NCBI RefSeq assembly: GCF_000283515.1
Contig: NC_015976.1
Span: forward strand, 124,001-188,000
Reading direction: 5' to 3'
From: Sphingobium sp. SYK-6
GTDB taxonomy: Bacteria > Pseudomonadota > Alphaproteobacteria > Sphingomonadales > Sphingomonadaceae
DNA length: 64,000 nucleotides
In this document: positions 27,561 through 37,258 of the stretch, piece after piece
Position numbering within the stretch: position 1 is the stretch's first letter
Layout: every line of letters begins with the position of its first letter
Notes under the pieces: model-generated
Seen by the model: the letters and a program-made list of their open reading frames with translations, nothing else
Databases searched by the model: none
Told to the model about the DNA's origin: nothing
Made by a program: the position numbers and the translations under genes

Positions 27561-28670
27561 TCAGGCGGTGATCTCGTCCAGCGGTGCGCGCATCTCGAGC
27601 GAGAAACCGGTCGGCGCGTAGCGCCGGACCACGTCGCTGCGACTGCCGAGCCCCCTGTCGATCAACCGGGAGCCGAAGCCCGACTGTCCGGGCCCGGCAA
27701 TTTCCGGCCCGCCGCTTTCCTCCCACGCGAGGCGGAACATGCCATCCTCGATGGTCCAGAGCAGGCGGATGCGTCCCTCCGGACAGGAGAGCGCGCCATA
27801 TTTGACGGCGTTGGTCGCTAGCTCGTTGAGCATGAGCGACAAGGCGAGCGTTGCATGGGAGCCGATCGGGCAGTCCGGCCCATCCAGATCGATCTGCCCC
27901 AGCCCGTCATGCGGGGCCAGCGAATCGCTGATGACGCGGCGCAGCGAGACCGCAGACCAGCCCTGCCGCAGCAGGATGTCATGTGCATGGCCCAGCGCCG
28001 TGAGCCGCTCGCCGAAGGCATCGAGCGCAGCGGCAGGCGTCGCGTGGCGCAGCGTCTGGAATGCAATTCCCTGCACGACCGCCAGCGTGTTCTTGAGGCG
28101 ATGCGCCAGCTCCTGGTTCACCGCGGCCAGATCCGCCTGCGCGCGCACCGTATCGCTGGTCTCGATCACGGTATCGAGCATGCCCGCAATCGTTCCGTCC
28201 GCGAGGCGCAGCGGGCTGTAGCAGAATGTGAACCACGCCTGCTCGGGGCCACCGGAGCGATGGATGACGAGTGGAAAATCCTCGATATAGGTCGGCGTCC
28301 CGGCGAAGGCGCGCTTCACGATCGGTTCGATGTCGGGCCAGACCTCCGACCAGACGTCAGCAAAGGAGCGGCCCAGCGCATCCGCCTTGCCACGAAGAAT
28401 GGGCAGGAAAGCGTCATTATGGATCGTCGTGAGCTGAGGGCCCCAAATCACCGCCTTGGGAAAATGCGAATCCAGGATCTGGCGCGTGATGATCTTGAGC
28501 TCGGAAGGCCAGTCGGCCTGGGGGCCGAGAGGCGTCGTTGCCCAATCGAAGCGGTCGATCCGTTCGCTCATCGACTGGGAGGATCGACTTGTGGTCTCCC
28601 CGGTTCCTTCAGATGTCGTGGAAGCCGAGCATGCGTATCCCGCCGCCTCCGGCCTGCTGTTTCCATCCAT
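27561..28670 (-). CDS. HWE-family sensor histidine kinase with PAS domain
   Basis: This is a 369-residue cytosolic sensor kinase. A PAS-like domain (about residues 45-165, starting at FDWATTPLGPQADWP) precedes the HWE kinase core. The phosphoacceptor His lies in NQELAHRLKNTLAVVQGI near residue 190; the N box is LNELATNAVKYGAL and the W-x-E motif is in LAWEESGG. HWE kinases are typical of alphaproteobacteria and often feed the general stress response through PhyR. No receiver gene is adjacent. ATG 28670 has GGAG eight bases upstream; a start at 28571 (MSERIDRFDW) would remove a low-complexity N-terminus and is equally family-like. Confidence 0.9.
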   Translation of the reverse strand: MDGNSRPEAAGYACSASTTSEGTGETTSRSSQSMSERIDRFDWATTPLGPQADWPSELKIITRQILDSHFPKAVIWGPQLTTIHNDAFLPILRGKADALGRSFADVWSEVWPDIEPIVKRAFAGTPTYIEDFPLVIHRSGGPEQAWFTFCYSPLRLADGTIAGMLDTVIETSDTVRAQADLAAVNQELAHRLKNTLAVVQGIAFQTLRHATPAAALDAFGERLTALGHAHDILLRQGWSAVSLRRVISDSLAPHDGLGQIDLDGPDCPIGSHATLALSLMLNELATNAVKYGALSCPEGRIRLLWTIEDGMFRLAWEESGGPEIAGPGQSGFGSRLIDRGLGSRSDVVRRYAPTGFSLEMRAPLDEITA

Positions 28671-28874
28671 CGCTTTTGCTCCGCTTGCGCAAGCCCACCT
28701 TCGGATGGTTTTCGGCCGAACGCGTGTTCGAGTCCGGCTCGGGTGCCGGATCGTTCCCGCTTATTGTCGCGATTTAGGCCCGTCCAACCGATTCCGATGA
28801 ACTGAACAGATGGTCGGACCGGAGACACGGTCTCGCCGGTTCAATCTCTCAGCAAAGCAGTCTAGGACGACATA

Positions 28875-29630
28875 ATGAGCGATATGCCCCTGGAGCCGCC
28901 GAGCTTCCTCTCCCGTCCGGACACTCCCCGGCTGGCCTACCGGCACCGGACCGGAGCCGGACCGACGACCGTGTTCCTCCCCGGCTACATGTCCGACATG
29001 CTGGGCGGCAAGGCTGCCGCGCTGGACAGCTGGGCTGCGGCGCGGGGGCAGGCGATGCTGCGGCTGGACTATGCCGGCTGTGGCGAAAGCGACGGCACCT
29101 TTGAGGATGGGACGCTGGCGAGCTGGCGTGACGATGCGCATGCCGTGATCGACTATGTCGCGCCGGACGGGCCGCTGGTGCTGGTGGGGTCCTCCATGGG
29201 GGGATGGCTTGCGCTGTTGCTTGCACAGGCGCTCGGCCGGCGCGTGGTCGGGCTGGCCGGCATCGCCGCCGCGCCGGACTTCACCGACTGGGGCTTCGAC
29301 GCCGCGCAGAAGGAAGTGATCCGGCGCGAGGGGCGACTGGTGGAGCCCACGCCTTATGGCGACCAGCCTTATGTGACCACGCGCGCCTTCTGGGAGTCCG
29401 GGCAGGCGCTGCGGCTGCTGGAGAGCGAGATCGCTATCGATTGCCCGGTGCGGCTGATCCAGGGGCAAGCCGATCCCGACGTGCCATGGCAGACGGCGCT
29501 GCGGATCGCTGAACGCCTCCGTTCAGCGGACGTGCAGACGATTCTCGTCAAGGACGGCGACCATCGCCTCTCCCGCCCGCAGGATATCGCCCTGCTCTGC
29601 GGGACGGTGGCGGCCCTGACGGAGCTCTGA
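28875..29630 (+). CDS. Alpha/beta hydrolase
   Basis: This 251-residue serine hydrolase has the nucleophile elbow GSSMGGW with S107, the acid D200 in GQADPDVP, and the base H230 in KDGDHRLS, in correct order. The oxyanion-side motif is FLPGYMSDM, and LDYAGCGESDG follows strand 4. There is no signal peptide. The nearest known types are mammalian-like ABHD10/palmitoyl-protein thioesterases and peptide or ester hydrolases; the substrate is open. A repeat protein gene begins 7 bp after its stop. Confidence 0.9.
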   Translation: MSDMPLEPPSFLSRPDTPRLAYRHRTGAGPTTVFLPGYMSDMLGGKAAALDSWAAARGQAMLRLDYAGCGESDGTFEDGTLASWRDDAHAVIDYVAPDGPLVLVGSSMGGWLALLLAQALGRRVVGLAGIAAAPDFTDWGFDAAQKEVIRREGRLVEPTPYGDQPYVTTRAFWESGQALRLLESEIAIDCPVRLIQGQADPDVPWQTALRIAERLRSADVQTILVKDGDHRLSRPQDIALLCGTVAALTEL

Positions 29631-29637
29631 TCCCCGC

Positions 29638-30555
29638 ATGTTCCTGCCCATCGCGCTCGCCCTTGCCCAGCTCGCCCAGCCCGCGCAGCACGATCCCGAG
29701 ATCGAGGCGCTGCTGCGGCGACGTGACGAGCGCAGGCGCAGCGAAGCGCTGGAACAGCCCGCGCCGCGAAACGGCGCGGATGCGGAAACCGGTGACAAGG
29801 CGGGGCTGGACCGGGTCCTCCCGCCGCAGATTGCCGAGCGGCTGGCGGCATGCCTTGCGAAAGCCGATGGTGATCCCGACACAGGGCTCGCCGACGCTGC
29901 CGCGTGGGCAAAGGCGGGCGGCGGTGCCTATGCGGCGCATTGCGAGGGTTATGCATTGGGGCAGGCCGGGCGCTGGACGGAAGCGGCCGATGCTTTCGCG
30001 CGCGGCGCCGGGACGAGCGGACTCGATGTCGAGACGCGCGCGCGGCTCTGGTCGCAGGCCGGCAATGCGGCTCTGGTGGCGGGCGATGTTCCGCGGGCGA
30101 TCCGTGATCTCGATACGGCATTGGCGAATCCGCTGCCCCGCACCCTTTCCACTGGTGAAATCCATCTCGATCGCGCGCGGGCGCGCGTTGCAGCCGGCGA
30201 CCTTCCCGGCGCGCGCGCCGACCTTGATGAGGCCGTGGTGCTCGCGGCGTCCGACCCGCTCGCATGGCTGCTGTCCGCCACGCTGGCGCGGCGCATGGAC
30301 GACCTGCCGCTGGCGCGCCTCCATATCGGGGAAGCCGCGAAGCGCGCAGGCAATGATGCAGCCGTGGCTCTGGAGCAGGGCATCATTCTGGCGCTTTCCG
30401 GCGAGCGGGACGATGCAGCCCGTGCCGCCTTCTCACGCGCACGGGAGCTGGCGCGACCGGACAGCGCGATCGGCAAGCAGGCGGCGGACTATCTTGCACA
30501 GCTGGGCGCGGAGCCCGAGGCGCCGAAAGAATCGCCTGTCGAGCCAGGGCGATGA
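29638..30555 (+). CDS. Tetratricopeptide-like repeat protein
   Basis: This 305-residue protein has a hydrophobic N-terminus (MFLPIALALAQLAQPAQ) that may be a weak signal or anchor. A charged linker follows, then from about residue 85 repeated helical pairs rich in Ala, Leu, Arg and Asp of the TPR/SEL1 type, for example AGRWTEAADAFARGAG and AAGDLPGARADLDEAVVLA. It is probably a periplasmic or membrane-bound scaffold. It is co-directional with the hydrolase gene and 7 bp downstream of it. Its stop codon lies in the loop of a terminator hairpin. Confidence 0.8.
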   Translation: MFLPIALALAQLAQPAQHDPEIEALLRRRDERRRSEALEQPAPRNGADAETGDKAGLDRVLPPQIAERLAACLAKADGDPDTGLADAAAWAKAGGGAYAAHCEGYALGQAGRWTEAADAFARGAGTSGLDVETRARLWSQAGNAALVAGDVPRAIRDLDTALANPLPRTLSTGEIHLDRARARVAAGDLPGARADLDEAVVLAASDPLAWLLSATLARRMDDLPLARLHIGEAAKRAGNDAAVALEQGIILALSGERDDAARAAFSRARELARPDSAIGKQAADYLAQLGAEPEAPKESPVEPGR

Positions 30556-30567
30556 CGGCCCTTTTTT
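30546..30567 (+). terminator. Short intrinsic terminator after the repeat-protein gene
   Basis: AGGGC (30546-30550) pairs with GCCCT (30558-30562) around a 7-nt loop that contains the TGA stop codon, and six T follow at once. The stem is short, so efficiency is uncertain. Confidence 0.5.
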
Positions 30568-30607
30568 GTGATTGACGTGGAGCATGGTCAAGAAAGACCC
30601 GGCGTGC

Positions 30608-32413
30608 TCAATCCTGCGCCTTGCCGCCGTACAGGGCATCCAGCTGCGACTGGTACTTCGCCCGGATGATATGCCGGCGGATTGATTGCTTGGGCGTCAG
30701 CATCTCGTTCTCGATGGTGAAGGGCTCGTCGGCCAGGGCGAAACGCCGGATCTTCTCGATGATGGAAAGGTCCGCGTTCACCCGATCGACCGCCGCGCGA
30801 ATGGCGGCAAGAAAGGCCGGGTCCTCGCGCAAGGCGATCAGCTCCGGGGATTTGTGCCGCGTCGTTGCCCATTCTGTTGTCCACTCCGGATCGGGCACGA
30901 TCAGCGCCACGATATGCGGGCGCCGGTCGCCATGGACCATGACCTGGCCGATCTCCGGCTGGAGCGTGAGCATGCCTTCCAGCTTTGCCGGCGCGACATT
31001 GTCGCCCTTGTCATTGACGATGAGGTCCTTCTTGCGATCCGTGATGCGCAGCCGGCCGCCCTCGTCGAATTCGCCGATGTCACCGGTGTGCAGCCAGCCG
31101 TCGCGAATGGCGCGCGCGGTCTCGGCCGGGTTGTTCCAGTAGCCTTTCATCACCAGTTCGCCGCGCACGAGGATTTCGCCATCGTCCGCGATTCGCACTT
31201 CGACATCCTTGAGCGGTGGTCCCACGCTATCCATGCGCAGGCCGCGCGAGGGGCGATTGCAGCTGACCACTGGTCCCGCCTCGGTCTGGCCATAGCCTTG
31301 CAGCAGCGTCAGCCCCAGCGCGTCGAAGAAGGCGCCGACATCGGGATTGAGCGGTGCGCCGCCCGAGACAAGTGCCTTCATCCGCCCTCCGAACCGGCTG
31401 CGGACCTTGGGAATGATCGTGCGATTGAGCACGGCCTGGAGCGGCCGGTCGAGCAGCGGAAGCCGGCCGCCATGCGCGCTCCGCTTGCCCCCAAGGCGCT
31501 GGGCCTGCTCCAGCAGCAGCGCCGGCAGCCGCCCCTGCTTCTCCACCGCCCGGGATACGCGCATGCGCAGCAGCTCGAACAGGCGGGGGACGACGACCAT
31601 GATCGTCGGGCGCACCTCGGCGATGTTCGCGCCGAGCTTCTCGAGGCTCTCGGCATAATAGATCTGCCCGCCAAGGCCGATGGGCAGGAACTGGCCTCCG
31701 GAATGCTCATAGGCATGGCTGATCGGCAGGAAGGAGAGGAAAACCTCCTCGTCCCAGCCGAAATCGCCCGCGATGATGTCCACGCAGCCCTCGACATTGC
31801 AGAGGATCGCGCCGTGATGCTGGACGACGCCGCGCGGCGCGCCGCCGGTTCCGCTGGTGTAGATGATGCAGGCGGTGTCCTCGCGCGTGGCGGTAAGCGC
31901 GTCTGCGCAGGCCCACGGGTCGGCGGGGTGGAGCGCCAGCAGCGCATCCCAGTCATGGATGGCAACGGCGCTGCTCTGCATCGATTTCACCGGCTCGATG
32001 GCGATCGCGAACTCGATCGGCGAGCGCATCACGGCGGGCATGAGAGTCTTCGCGATCTTGGCGGTCGAGAAGATGACCGCGCGTGCCCCGCTATTGGCGA
32101 TGATATGCTCATGATCGCGGATGGTATTGGTGGTGTAGGTGGGCACGGTGATGGCGCCGGCGGCCATGATCGCGAGATCGGCGATGCAGAATTCGGGCCG
32201 GTTCTCGCTCACCAGCATCACCCGGTCGCCCGGTTCGATGCCGAGCGATTGCAGCGCCTTCGCCATCGATGCGACCTGTCGTGATGCCTGGGACCAGCTC
32301 GTCGATTGCCAGTCATCCTCGCTCTTTGCCCAGAGGAAAGGGCGATCACCGCCCTCGGCCGCCCGCGCGAAGAACATGGCGGTGAGGCTCGGGAAATGTT
32401 CGAAAGCGCGCAA
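30608..32413 (-). CDS. Long-chain acyl-CoA synthetase (AMP-forming)
   Basis: This 601-residue ANL-superfamily ligase activates fatty acids as acyl-AMP and then acyl-CoA. Motifs are the P-loop IIYTSGTGGAPRGV, HAYEHSGGQFLPI, the A5 motif GYGQTEAGPVVS, GWLHTGDIGEFDE and the hinge region DRKKDLIVNDKGDNVAP. The best start is a TTG at 32413, preceded by GGGAGAGG five bases upstream, which gives the family-like N-terminus RAFEHFPSLTAMFFARAAE; no ATG fits unless the first 12 residues are dropped. The gene is divergent from the gamma-glutamyltransferase gene. Confidence 0.9.
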   Translation of the reverse strand: MRAFEHFPSLTAMFFARAAEGGDRPFLWAKSEDDWQSTSWSQASRQVASMAKALQSLGIEPGDRVMLVSENRPEFCIADLAIMAAGAITVPTYTTNTIRDHEHIIANSGARAVIFSTAKIAKTLMPAVMRSPIEFAIAIEPVKSMQSSAVAIHDWDALLALHPADPWACADALTATREDTACIIYTSGTGGAPRGVVQHHGAILCNVEGCVDIIAGDFGWDEEVFLSFLPISHAYEHSGGQFLPIGLGGQIYYAESLEKLGANIAEVRPTIMVVVPRLFELLRMRVSRAVEKQGRLPALLLEQAQRLGGKRSAHGGRLPLLDRPLQAVLNRTIIPKVRSRFGGRMKALVSGGAPLNPDVGAFFDALGLTLLQGYGQTEAGPVVSCNRPSRGLRMDSVGPPLKDVEVRIADDGEILVRGELVMKGYWNNPAETARAIRDGWLHTGDIGEFDEGGRLRITDRKKDLIVNDKGDNVAPAKLEGMLTLQPEIGQVMVHGDRRPHIVALIVPDPEWTTEWATTRHKSPELIALREDPAFLAAIRAAVDRVNADLSIIEKIRRFALADEPFTIENEMLTPKQSIRRHIIRAKYQSQLDALYGGKAQD

Positions 32414-32614
32414 GCAGGCCTCTCCCTCGATACGATATCGCCGTCTGACGCGGCATGAACGCGCCGTATAGGCTGGCCGTTCCGTAAGGGCCAGAGCCAA
32501 GCATGGCAGTCCATGCGGTGCGAGACTGGGCATGCGGCCCTTGCCTTGTCGGCATCGCTCTCCCACTGTGCGGGGATATGCATGTCTTGCACGGCCTGAA
32601 GGGAACATCGCCGC

Positions 32615-34351
32615 ATGAGTTTTCTCCGACCGCTCGTCAGCTTCCTTGCCGCTCTCGCGCTCGGCGCATGCGGCGCGGGCACGGGCACTGCGCCGCAAAG
32701 CGCCTCCGCTCAGCCGCCGTCTGCCAGCGCGCAGCCGCGCCACTTCGCCATCGCATCCAATCCGCTGGCCGTGGAAGCGGGACTGGCGGTGCTGCGCCGG
32801 GGCGGCAGCGCCGCGGATGCCGCGATCGCGGTGCAGGCCATGCTCTCGCTGGTCGAGCCGCAAAGCTCGGGCCTTGGCGGCGGCGCGTTCATGACATGGT
32901 TCGATGGCGCGCGCGGCACCGTCACGGTCTATGACGGCCGGGAGACAGCCCCTGCCGGCGCCAGCGAGACGATGTTCCTGGATGCCGCGGGCAAGCCGCT
33001 GCCCTTTGGCGACGCCGTGATCAGCGGCCGGGCGACCGGCGTGCCCGGCGCGGTGAGGATGCTCGCCATGGTGCATGGCGAACATGGCAAGCTGCCCTGG
33101 GCATCGCTGTTCGACGATGCGGAGCGGACGGCGCGCGAAGGCTTCGTCATCACACCCCGGCTCGGACGTTTCCTGGGCGGGCGTTTCCCGCAGCTCGGCG
33201 TGGCGGATGCCCGTGCCTATTTCTCGAATGCCGACGGCACGATGAAGAAGCCGGGCGACCGGCTGGTCAACGCGCCTTATGCCGATTTCCTGTTGCGGCT
33301 CGCGGCGCAGGGGCCGGACGCGCTCTATACCGGAGAGACCGCACGGCGCATCGTGGACAAGACCACGTCAGGGACCTTGCCGGGCACGATGACGGCGGCG
33401 GACCTTGCTGCCTATCGGCCGGTGAAGCGCGAGGCGCTGTGCAACCCCTATCGTGTCTATCTGGTCTGCGTGCCCCCGCCGCCCTCCAGCGGCGTGGGTT
33501 TCCTCGAATTGCTGGCGCTGCTCGAGCGCACGGATATCGACAAGCGCGGGCCGGACGATCCGCAGGCATGGTTCCTCTTCGCGCAGGCCAGCCGCATCAT
33601 GTATGCCGACCGTGATCGCTATGTGGGCGACCCTGCCTTCGCACAGGTGCCCGTCAAGGGCCTGATCGACCCGGCCTATGTCGCGCAGCGGGCACGGCTG
33701 ATCGGCACGACGGCGGGTGCACCGCCAGCCGCGGGCATCCCGCCCGGCGCCGCGCTCGCCGGGGTGGACGCCACGGTCGAGCCGGGCGGCACCTCGCATT
33801 TCATCGTGGGCGATGCGCAGGGCAATGTCGTTTCCATGACGACCACGGTCGAATCGATCTTCGGCACGGGCCGGATGGTCGATGGCTTCTTCCTCAACAA
33901 CCAGATGACCGACTTTTCCTTCGTGCCGCGCGATGCCGAGGGGCGGCCGGTCGCCAATGCCGTGGCGCCGGGCAAGCGCCCCCGCTCGTCCATGATCCCG
34001 CTCGTGCTCATCGACGAGGCAGGCCGGTTCGCCGGCGCTTTCGGATCGGCGGGGGGCAACGCCATCCTCGCCTATGTGGGCAAATCGCTGGTCGCGGCCA
34101 TCGACTGGCAGCTGCCTGTTCAGGACGCGCTGGCATTGCCCAATCTCGTCGCGCGCGGGGCCGCCTTCCAGGGAGAAGTCGACAAATTTCCTCCCGATGT
34201 GATCGAGGGTCTCAAGGCCCGCGGCATCGATCTGCGGCCGGGGCAAGGCGAGGATTCGGGCGTCCATGCCGTGATGATCCGCGAGGGTGACCGGTTCGAT
34301 GGCGGCTACGATCCCCGGCGCGAGGGGCGCGCCATCGCCGAGCCGAAGTAA
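32615..34351 (+). CDS. Gamma-glutamyltransferase, predicted lipoprotein
   Basis: This 578-residue Ntn-hydrolase cleaves gamma-glutamyl bonds, for example in glutathione. A type II signal peptide ends in LGAC with C19 as the lipidation site, so it is anchored in the envelope. The autoprocessing nucleophile is T393 in PGGTSHFIVGD, giving a large subunit of about 370 residues and a small one of about 185. The small subunit carries SMTTTVESIFGTG and PGKRPRSSMIP. The presence of the processing Thr and binding motifs argues for an active enzyme. It has its own promoter region, shared with the divergent acyl-CoA synthetase. Confidence 0.93.
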   Translation: MSFLRPLVSFLAALALGACGAGTGTAPQSASAQPPSASAQPRHFAIASNPLAVEAGLAVLRRGGSAADAAIAVQAMLSLVEPQSSGLGGGAFMTWFDGARGTVTVYDGRETAPAGASETMFLDAAGKPLPFGDAVISGRATGVPGAVRMLAMVHGEHGKLPWASLFDDAERTAREGFVITPRLGRFLGGRFPQLGVADARAYFSNADGTMKKPGDRLVNAPYADFLLRLAAQGPDALYTGETARRIVDKTTSGTLPGTMTAADLAAYRPVKREALCNPYRVYLVCVPPPPSSGVGFLELLALLERTDIDKRGPDDPQAWFLFAQASRIMYADRDRYVGDPAFAQVPVKGLIDPAYVAQRARLIGTTAGAPPAAGIPPGAALAGVDATVEPGGTSHFIVGDAQGNVVSMTTTVESIFGTGRMVDGFFLNNQMTDFSFVPRDAEGRPVANAVAPGKRPRSSMIPLVLIDEAGRFAGAFGSAGGNAILAYVGKSLVAAIDWQLPVQDALALPNLVARGAAFQGEVDKFPPDVIEGLKARGIDLRPGQGEDSGVHAVMIREGDRFDGGYDPRREGRAIAEPK

Positions 34352-34469
34352 ACCAAAGGGGGGCTCGGAGCCTGTCCGGGCCTCCCTGCCGTGCCTGACC
34401 TGCCGACAGGAAACGGGGAAGGTGCGATCCGCATCTTGACGCGCGCCTGCTCCCGCGCGAGCGTGCGCC

Positions 34470-35134
34470 ATGATCCTCACCGCCCTGTTCCGGGCTCTTC
34501 CGCAGATCGCCCTGCCGGACATCCGGGCCGTGCTCTGGCGCAGTCTGGCACTCACGCTCCTGCTGTTTGCCGGGCTGGGAGTGCGGTCTGGTGGGGCTTG
34601 CGGACCCTTTTCATGCGAACGGGCTGGCTCGCGGCGGACGGTTTCGCCGGCGCGGCGCTGGCGGGGCTGATCGCGGCGCTTTGTGCCTGGCTGCTGTTCC
34701 GCGCCGTGGCCGTCGCGGTCGTCGGCCTCCATGCCGACCGGATCGTGGCAGCCGTGGAACGGGCGAGCTACCCCGGCCGACATGCCGCCGCCCGGATCGT
34801 GCCGGTGACGCAGGGCGCGGGCGGGGCCATCCGCTCCGTGGTACGCGCCATCGGCTGGAATCTCCTCATGCTGCCCCTCTATCTCCTCCTGCTCGCCACC
34901 GGCATTGGCGCGCCGCTGCTGTTCTTCGCGATGAATGCCTGGCTGCTCGGCCGTGATCTCGCCGAGCAGGTCGAGGGACGTCATCCCGACCTGCCGCCTC
35001 TCAGCGCCGGTCAGCGATCGCAGATCGGTCTCGTTTCGGCTCTGATGTTCCTGTTGCCTGTCCTGAACCTGCTTGCGCCCGTGCTGAGCGTGGCTATGGC
35101 AACCCACATGTTTCTTGGGCGCAGGGCGGACTGA
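34470..35134 (+). pseudogene. EI24/CysZ-like membrane protein with a frameshift
   Basis: The reading frame from ATG 34470 (MILTALFRALPQIALPDIR, then LALTLLLFAGLG) stops being protein-like after about 38 codons. The continuation VWWGLRTLFMRTGWLAADGF is found in the -1 frame from about 34586 to the stop at 35134. Together they give an EI24-domain protein of about 220 residues with four to five helices and the late LLMLPLYLLLLATGIGAPLLF and NAWLLGRDLAEQVEGRH. One base is missing near 34581-34586. This may be a true inactivating mutation, a sequencing error, or less likely programmed -1 slippage; no classic slippery heptamer is seen. The downstream lipoprotein gene begins 5 bp after the stop. Confidence 0.8.
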
Positions 35135-35138
35135 CGGC

Positions 35139-35531
35139 ATGGTCCGCGCATTCATCATCCGACATGGCAGCGCGGCGGCACTGATGCTCGGCCTGCTGCC
35201 CGCGCTGGCAGCCTGCGGTGCCGGCGTCGTCCCGCCCGGCGATGCCGCGCGGCCGGCGGCGGGGTTCACGCCGGCCAGGAAGTCGCAGCCTGGCGGCCTG
35301 ATGGGGGCCGATGCACGGGGACTGACGCGCCTCTTCGGCGAGCCGCGCCTCGACATCCGCGACCCGGCGGCGCGCAAGCTCCAGTTCGCGAACGGCCGGT
35401 GCGTGCTCGATGCCTATCTCTATGCGCCGGCTGCCAATCGCGAGCCTGTCGTCACGCATGTCGACGCGCGCGACGGCAACGGGGCGGACATGGACTGGAA
35501 CGCCTGCGCGAAGATGTTGCGCGACCGCTAG
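35139..35531 (+). CDS. Small lipoprotein of unknown function
   Basis: This 130-residue protein has a lipoprotein signal ending in LAAC (near residue 26), so it is predicted to be membrane-anchored. The mature part contains GLTRLFGEPRLDIRDPAARK and two further cysteines, one in NGRCVLDAYLY and one in DWNACAKML, suitable for a disulfide. I do not recognise the family; the pattern resembles small SmpA/OmlA-like outer-membrane lipoproteins only weakly. ATG 35139 is four bases downstream of the EI24 gene's stop, so both are probably co-transcribed. Confidence 0.75.
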   Translation: MVRAFIIRHGSAAALMLGLLPALAACGAGVVPPGDAARPAAGFTPARKSQPGGLMGADARGLTRLFGEPRLDIRDPAARKLQFANGRCVLDAYLYAPAANREPVVTHVDARDGNGADMDWNACAKMLRDR

Positions 35532-35536
35532 GCGGA

Positions 35537-36616
35537 TCAGCCGGTCTGGTCGCCCGTTGCTGTGATTTGCGTGGCGAGCCGCTCCAGAGCCCAGCGCGCC
35601 GCTTCCGCCACGACGGCGTCATCATCGTCCACCAGCCGTTGCAGCGCAGGCACCAGTGCGGGATCGGCGCTGTTGCCGGCAGCGATCGCAGCGTTGCGCA
35701 CCATGCGGTTGCGCCCGATCCGCTTGATCGGCGAGCCGGCGAACACGGCCCGGAAGGCCGCGTCATCGAGTGCCAGCAGATCGGCAAGCTCGGGCGCGAC
35801 CAGTTCTGCGCGCGGCAGATAGGCCCTGTTGGCTCGCGCAACTTGCGCGAACTTGTTCCAGGGACAGACGGCGAGACAGTCGTCGCAGCCATAGACATGG
35901 TTGCCAATGCCCGGCCGTAACTCCTCCGGGATCGGGCCCTTGTGCTCGATGGTGAGATAGGAAATGCAGCGCCGCGCATCGAGACGATAGGGAGCCGGAA
36001 ACGCATCGGTGGGGCAGATGCGCTGGCATGCGTCACAGGAGCCGCAGCGATCCCGCGCGGGCGGATCGGGTATCAGGTCGGCCGTGGTGTAGATCGAGCC
36101 CAGGAACAGCCAGCTCCCCTCGGTACGACTGACCAGATTGCTGTGCTTGCCTTGCCAGCCGAGGCCTGCGGCGGCCGCCAGCGGCTTCTCCATGACGGGC
36201 GCGGTATCGACGAACACCTTGAGCGCCACGCCGCTGTCTTCCGCCAGCCAGCGGCCCAGTGCCTTGAGCGCCCGCTTCACGACGTCATGATAATCCTGCC
36301 CCTGGGCGTAGACCGAGATGCGGCCCGTGGAGGGATAGTCGGCCAGCGCCATGGGGTCGGATCGAGGCGCATAGCTCATGCCCAGCATGATGACGGACCG
36401 CACCTCCGGCCAGAGCGCGGCGGGGCTGCCGCGCTGCTCCGCACGGTCCTCCATCCATCCCATCTCGCCATGGCACCCGGCGGCAAGCCAGGCGCGCAGA
36501 CGCCCCGCCGCCTCCGGAATCGCATCCGCGCGCGTGATCGCACAGGAGGTGAAGCCGAGGCGCAAGGCTTCCGCCTTGATTCGCTCTTCCAGCGTCCGGG
36601 AGTCCGGCCGTGCCAT
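35537..36616 (-). CDS. queG: Epoxyqueuosine reductase
   Basis: QueG performs the last step of queuosine synthesis in tRNA, reducing epoxyqueuosine with cobalamin and two [4Fe-4S] clusters. The 359-residue protein has the N-terminal cobalamin-binding reductase domain ([18 protein letters not shown], then [19 protein letters not shown]) and the ferredoxin-like cluster motifs [12 protein letters not shown] and [16 protein letters not shown]-like C-terminal extension ([17 protein letters not shown]) follows, as in full-length QueG. ATG 36616 gives the family start [14 protein letters not shown]. It diverges from msrB, leaving 64 bp for both promoters. Confidence 0.95.
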   Translation of the reverse strand: MARPDSRTLEERIKAEALRLGFTSCAITRADAIPEAAGRLRAWLAAGCHGEMGWMEDRAEQRGSPAALWPEVRSVIMLGMSYAPRSDPMALADYPSTGRISVYAQGQDYHDVVKRALKALGRWLAEDSGVALKVFVDTAPVMEKPLAAAAGLGWQGKHSNLVSRTEGSWLFLGSIYTTADLIPDPPARDRCGSCDACQRICPTDAFPAPYRLDARRCISYLTIEHKGPIPEELRPGIGNHVYGCDDCLAVCPWNKFAQVARANRAYLPRAELVAPELADLLALDDAAFRAVFAGSPIKRIGRNRMVRNAAIAAGNSADPALVPALQRLVDDDDAVVAEAARWALERLATQITATGDQTG

Positions 36617-36680
36617 GGCGGCGCTGCCTAGCCGAAGCGGGGGGACTTGCGAAGCCCGTTCGCGCGCCCACATCAGGGCG

Positions 36681-37190
36681 ATGGAACACGGGACCGGACA
36701 GGACCGACGAGCGATGCTGAGCGGCGCGGCCTCGCTGGCGCTTCTCTCGCTGGCTGGCATCGGGCGGGCAAGCGCCGCCGGGCGACCCAGCGCGCCCTTT
36801 CAGCTCACCGATGCGGAATGGCGCAAGCGGCTCGGGCCGCAGGCTTATGCCGTTCTGCGTCGGGCGGCGACGGAACGCGCCTACAGTTCGCCGCTGAACG
36901 GGGAGAAGCGCAAGGGAATCTTCGCCTGTGCCGGTTGCGGCCTTCCGCTCTTCTCCTCCGCCACCAAATATGACAGCCGCACCGGCTGGCCCAGCTTCTG
37001 GCGACCCTTGCCCAAGGCGGTGGGCACCAGCACCGACCACATCCTGGGCTATGCCCGGACGGAAGTACATTGCGTGCGGTGCGGCGGCCATCTCGGCCAT
37101 GTCTTCAACGATGGGCCAAGGCCCACGGGCCTGCGCTACTGCATGAACGGCGCCGCCTTGAAATTCATCCCGGCTGCGGCCTCCGGCTGA
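36681..37190 (+). CDS. msrB: Tat-exported peptide-methionine (R)-S-oxide reductase MsrB
   Basis: MsrB reduces the R-epimer of methionine sulfoxide in proteins. The 169-residue protein begins with a twin-arginine signal, [19 protein letters not shown], so it is predicted to be folded in the cytoplasm and exported to the periplasm. The catalytic domain carries two zinc-binding CxxC pairs (ACAGCG and HCVRCGG), HLGHVF, and the catalytic cysteine in RYCMNGAAL. The usual RYCVNSA reads MNGA here, a mild variation. It is divergent from queG. Confidence 0.92.
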   Translation: MEHGTGQDRRAMLSGAASLALLSLAGIGRASAAGRPSAPFQLTDAEWRKRLGPQAYAVLRRAATERAYSSPLNGEKRKGIFACAGCGLPLFSSATKYDSRTGWPSFWRPLPKAVGTSTDHILGYARTEVHCVRCGGHLGHVFNDGPRPTGLRYCMNGAALKFIPAAASG

Positions 37191-37258
37191 CCGGCTGGCG
37201 AATTTGCGGCAGAGATGAAGCGGAGCCGGGCGGATGCCCCTCCGCATCCGAACGCGCC

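Noticed and set aside
28720-28760. tRNA-like T arm (GTTCGAGTCC) upstream of the HWE kinase
   Set aside because: The flanking bases do not pair as a T stem, and no anticodon or acceptor arm with a discriminator and CCA is present nearby.
37231-37250. Hairpin between msrB and the GT39-like gene taken as a terminator
   Set aside because: CGGATGC/GCATCCG is a real 7-bp stem, but no T run follows on either strand, so I did not list it as a terminator.
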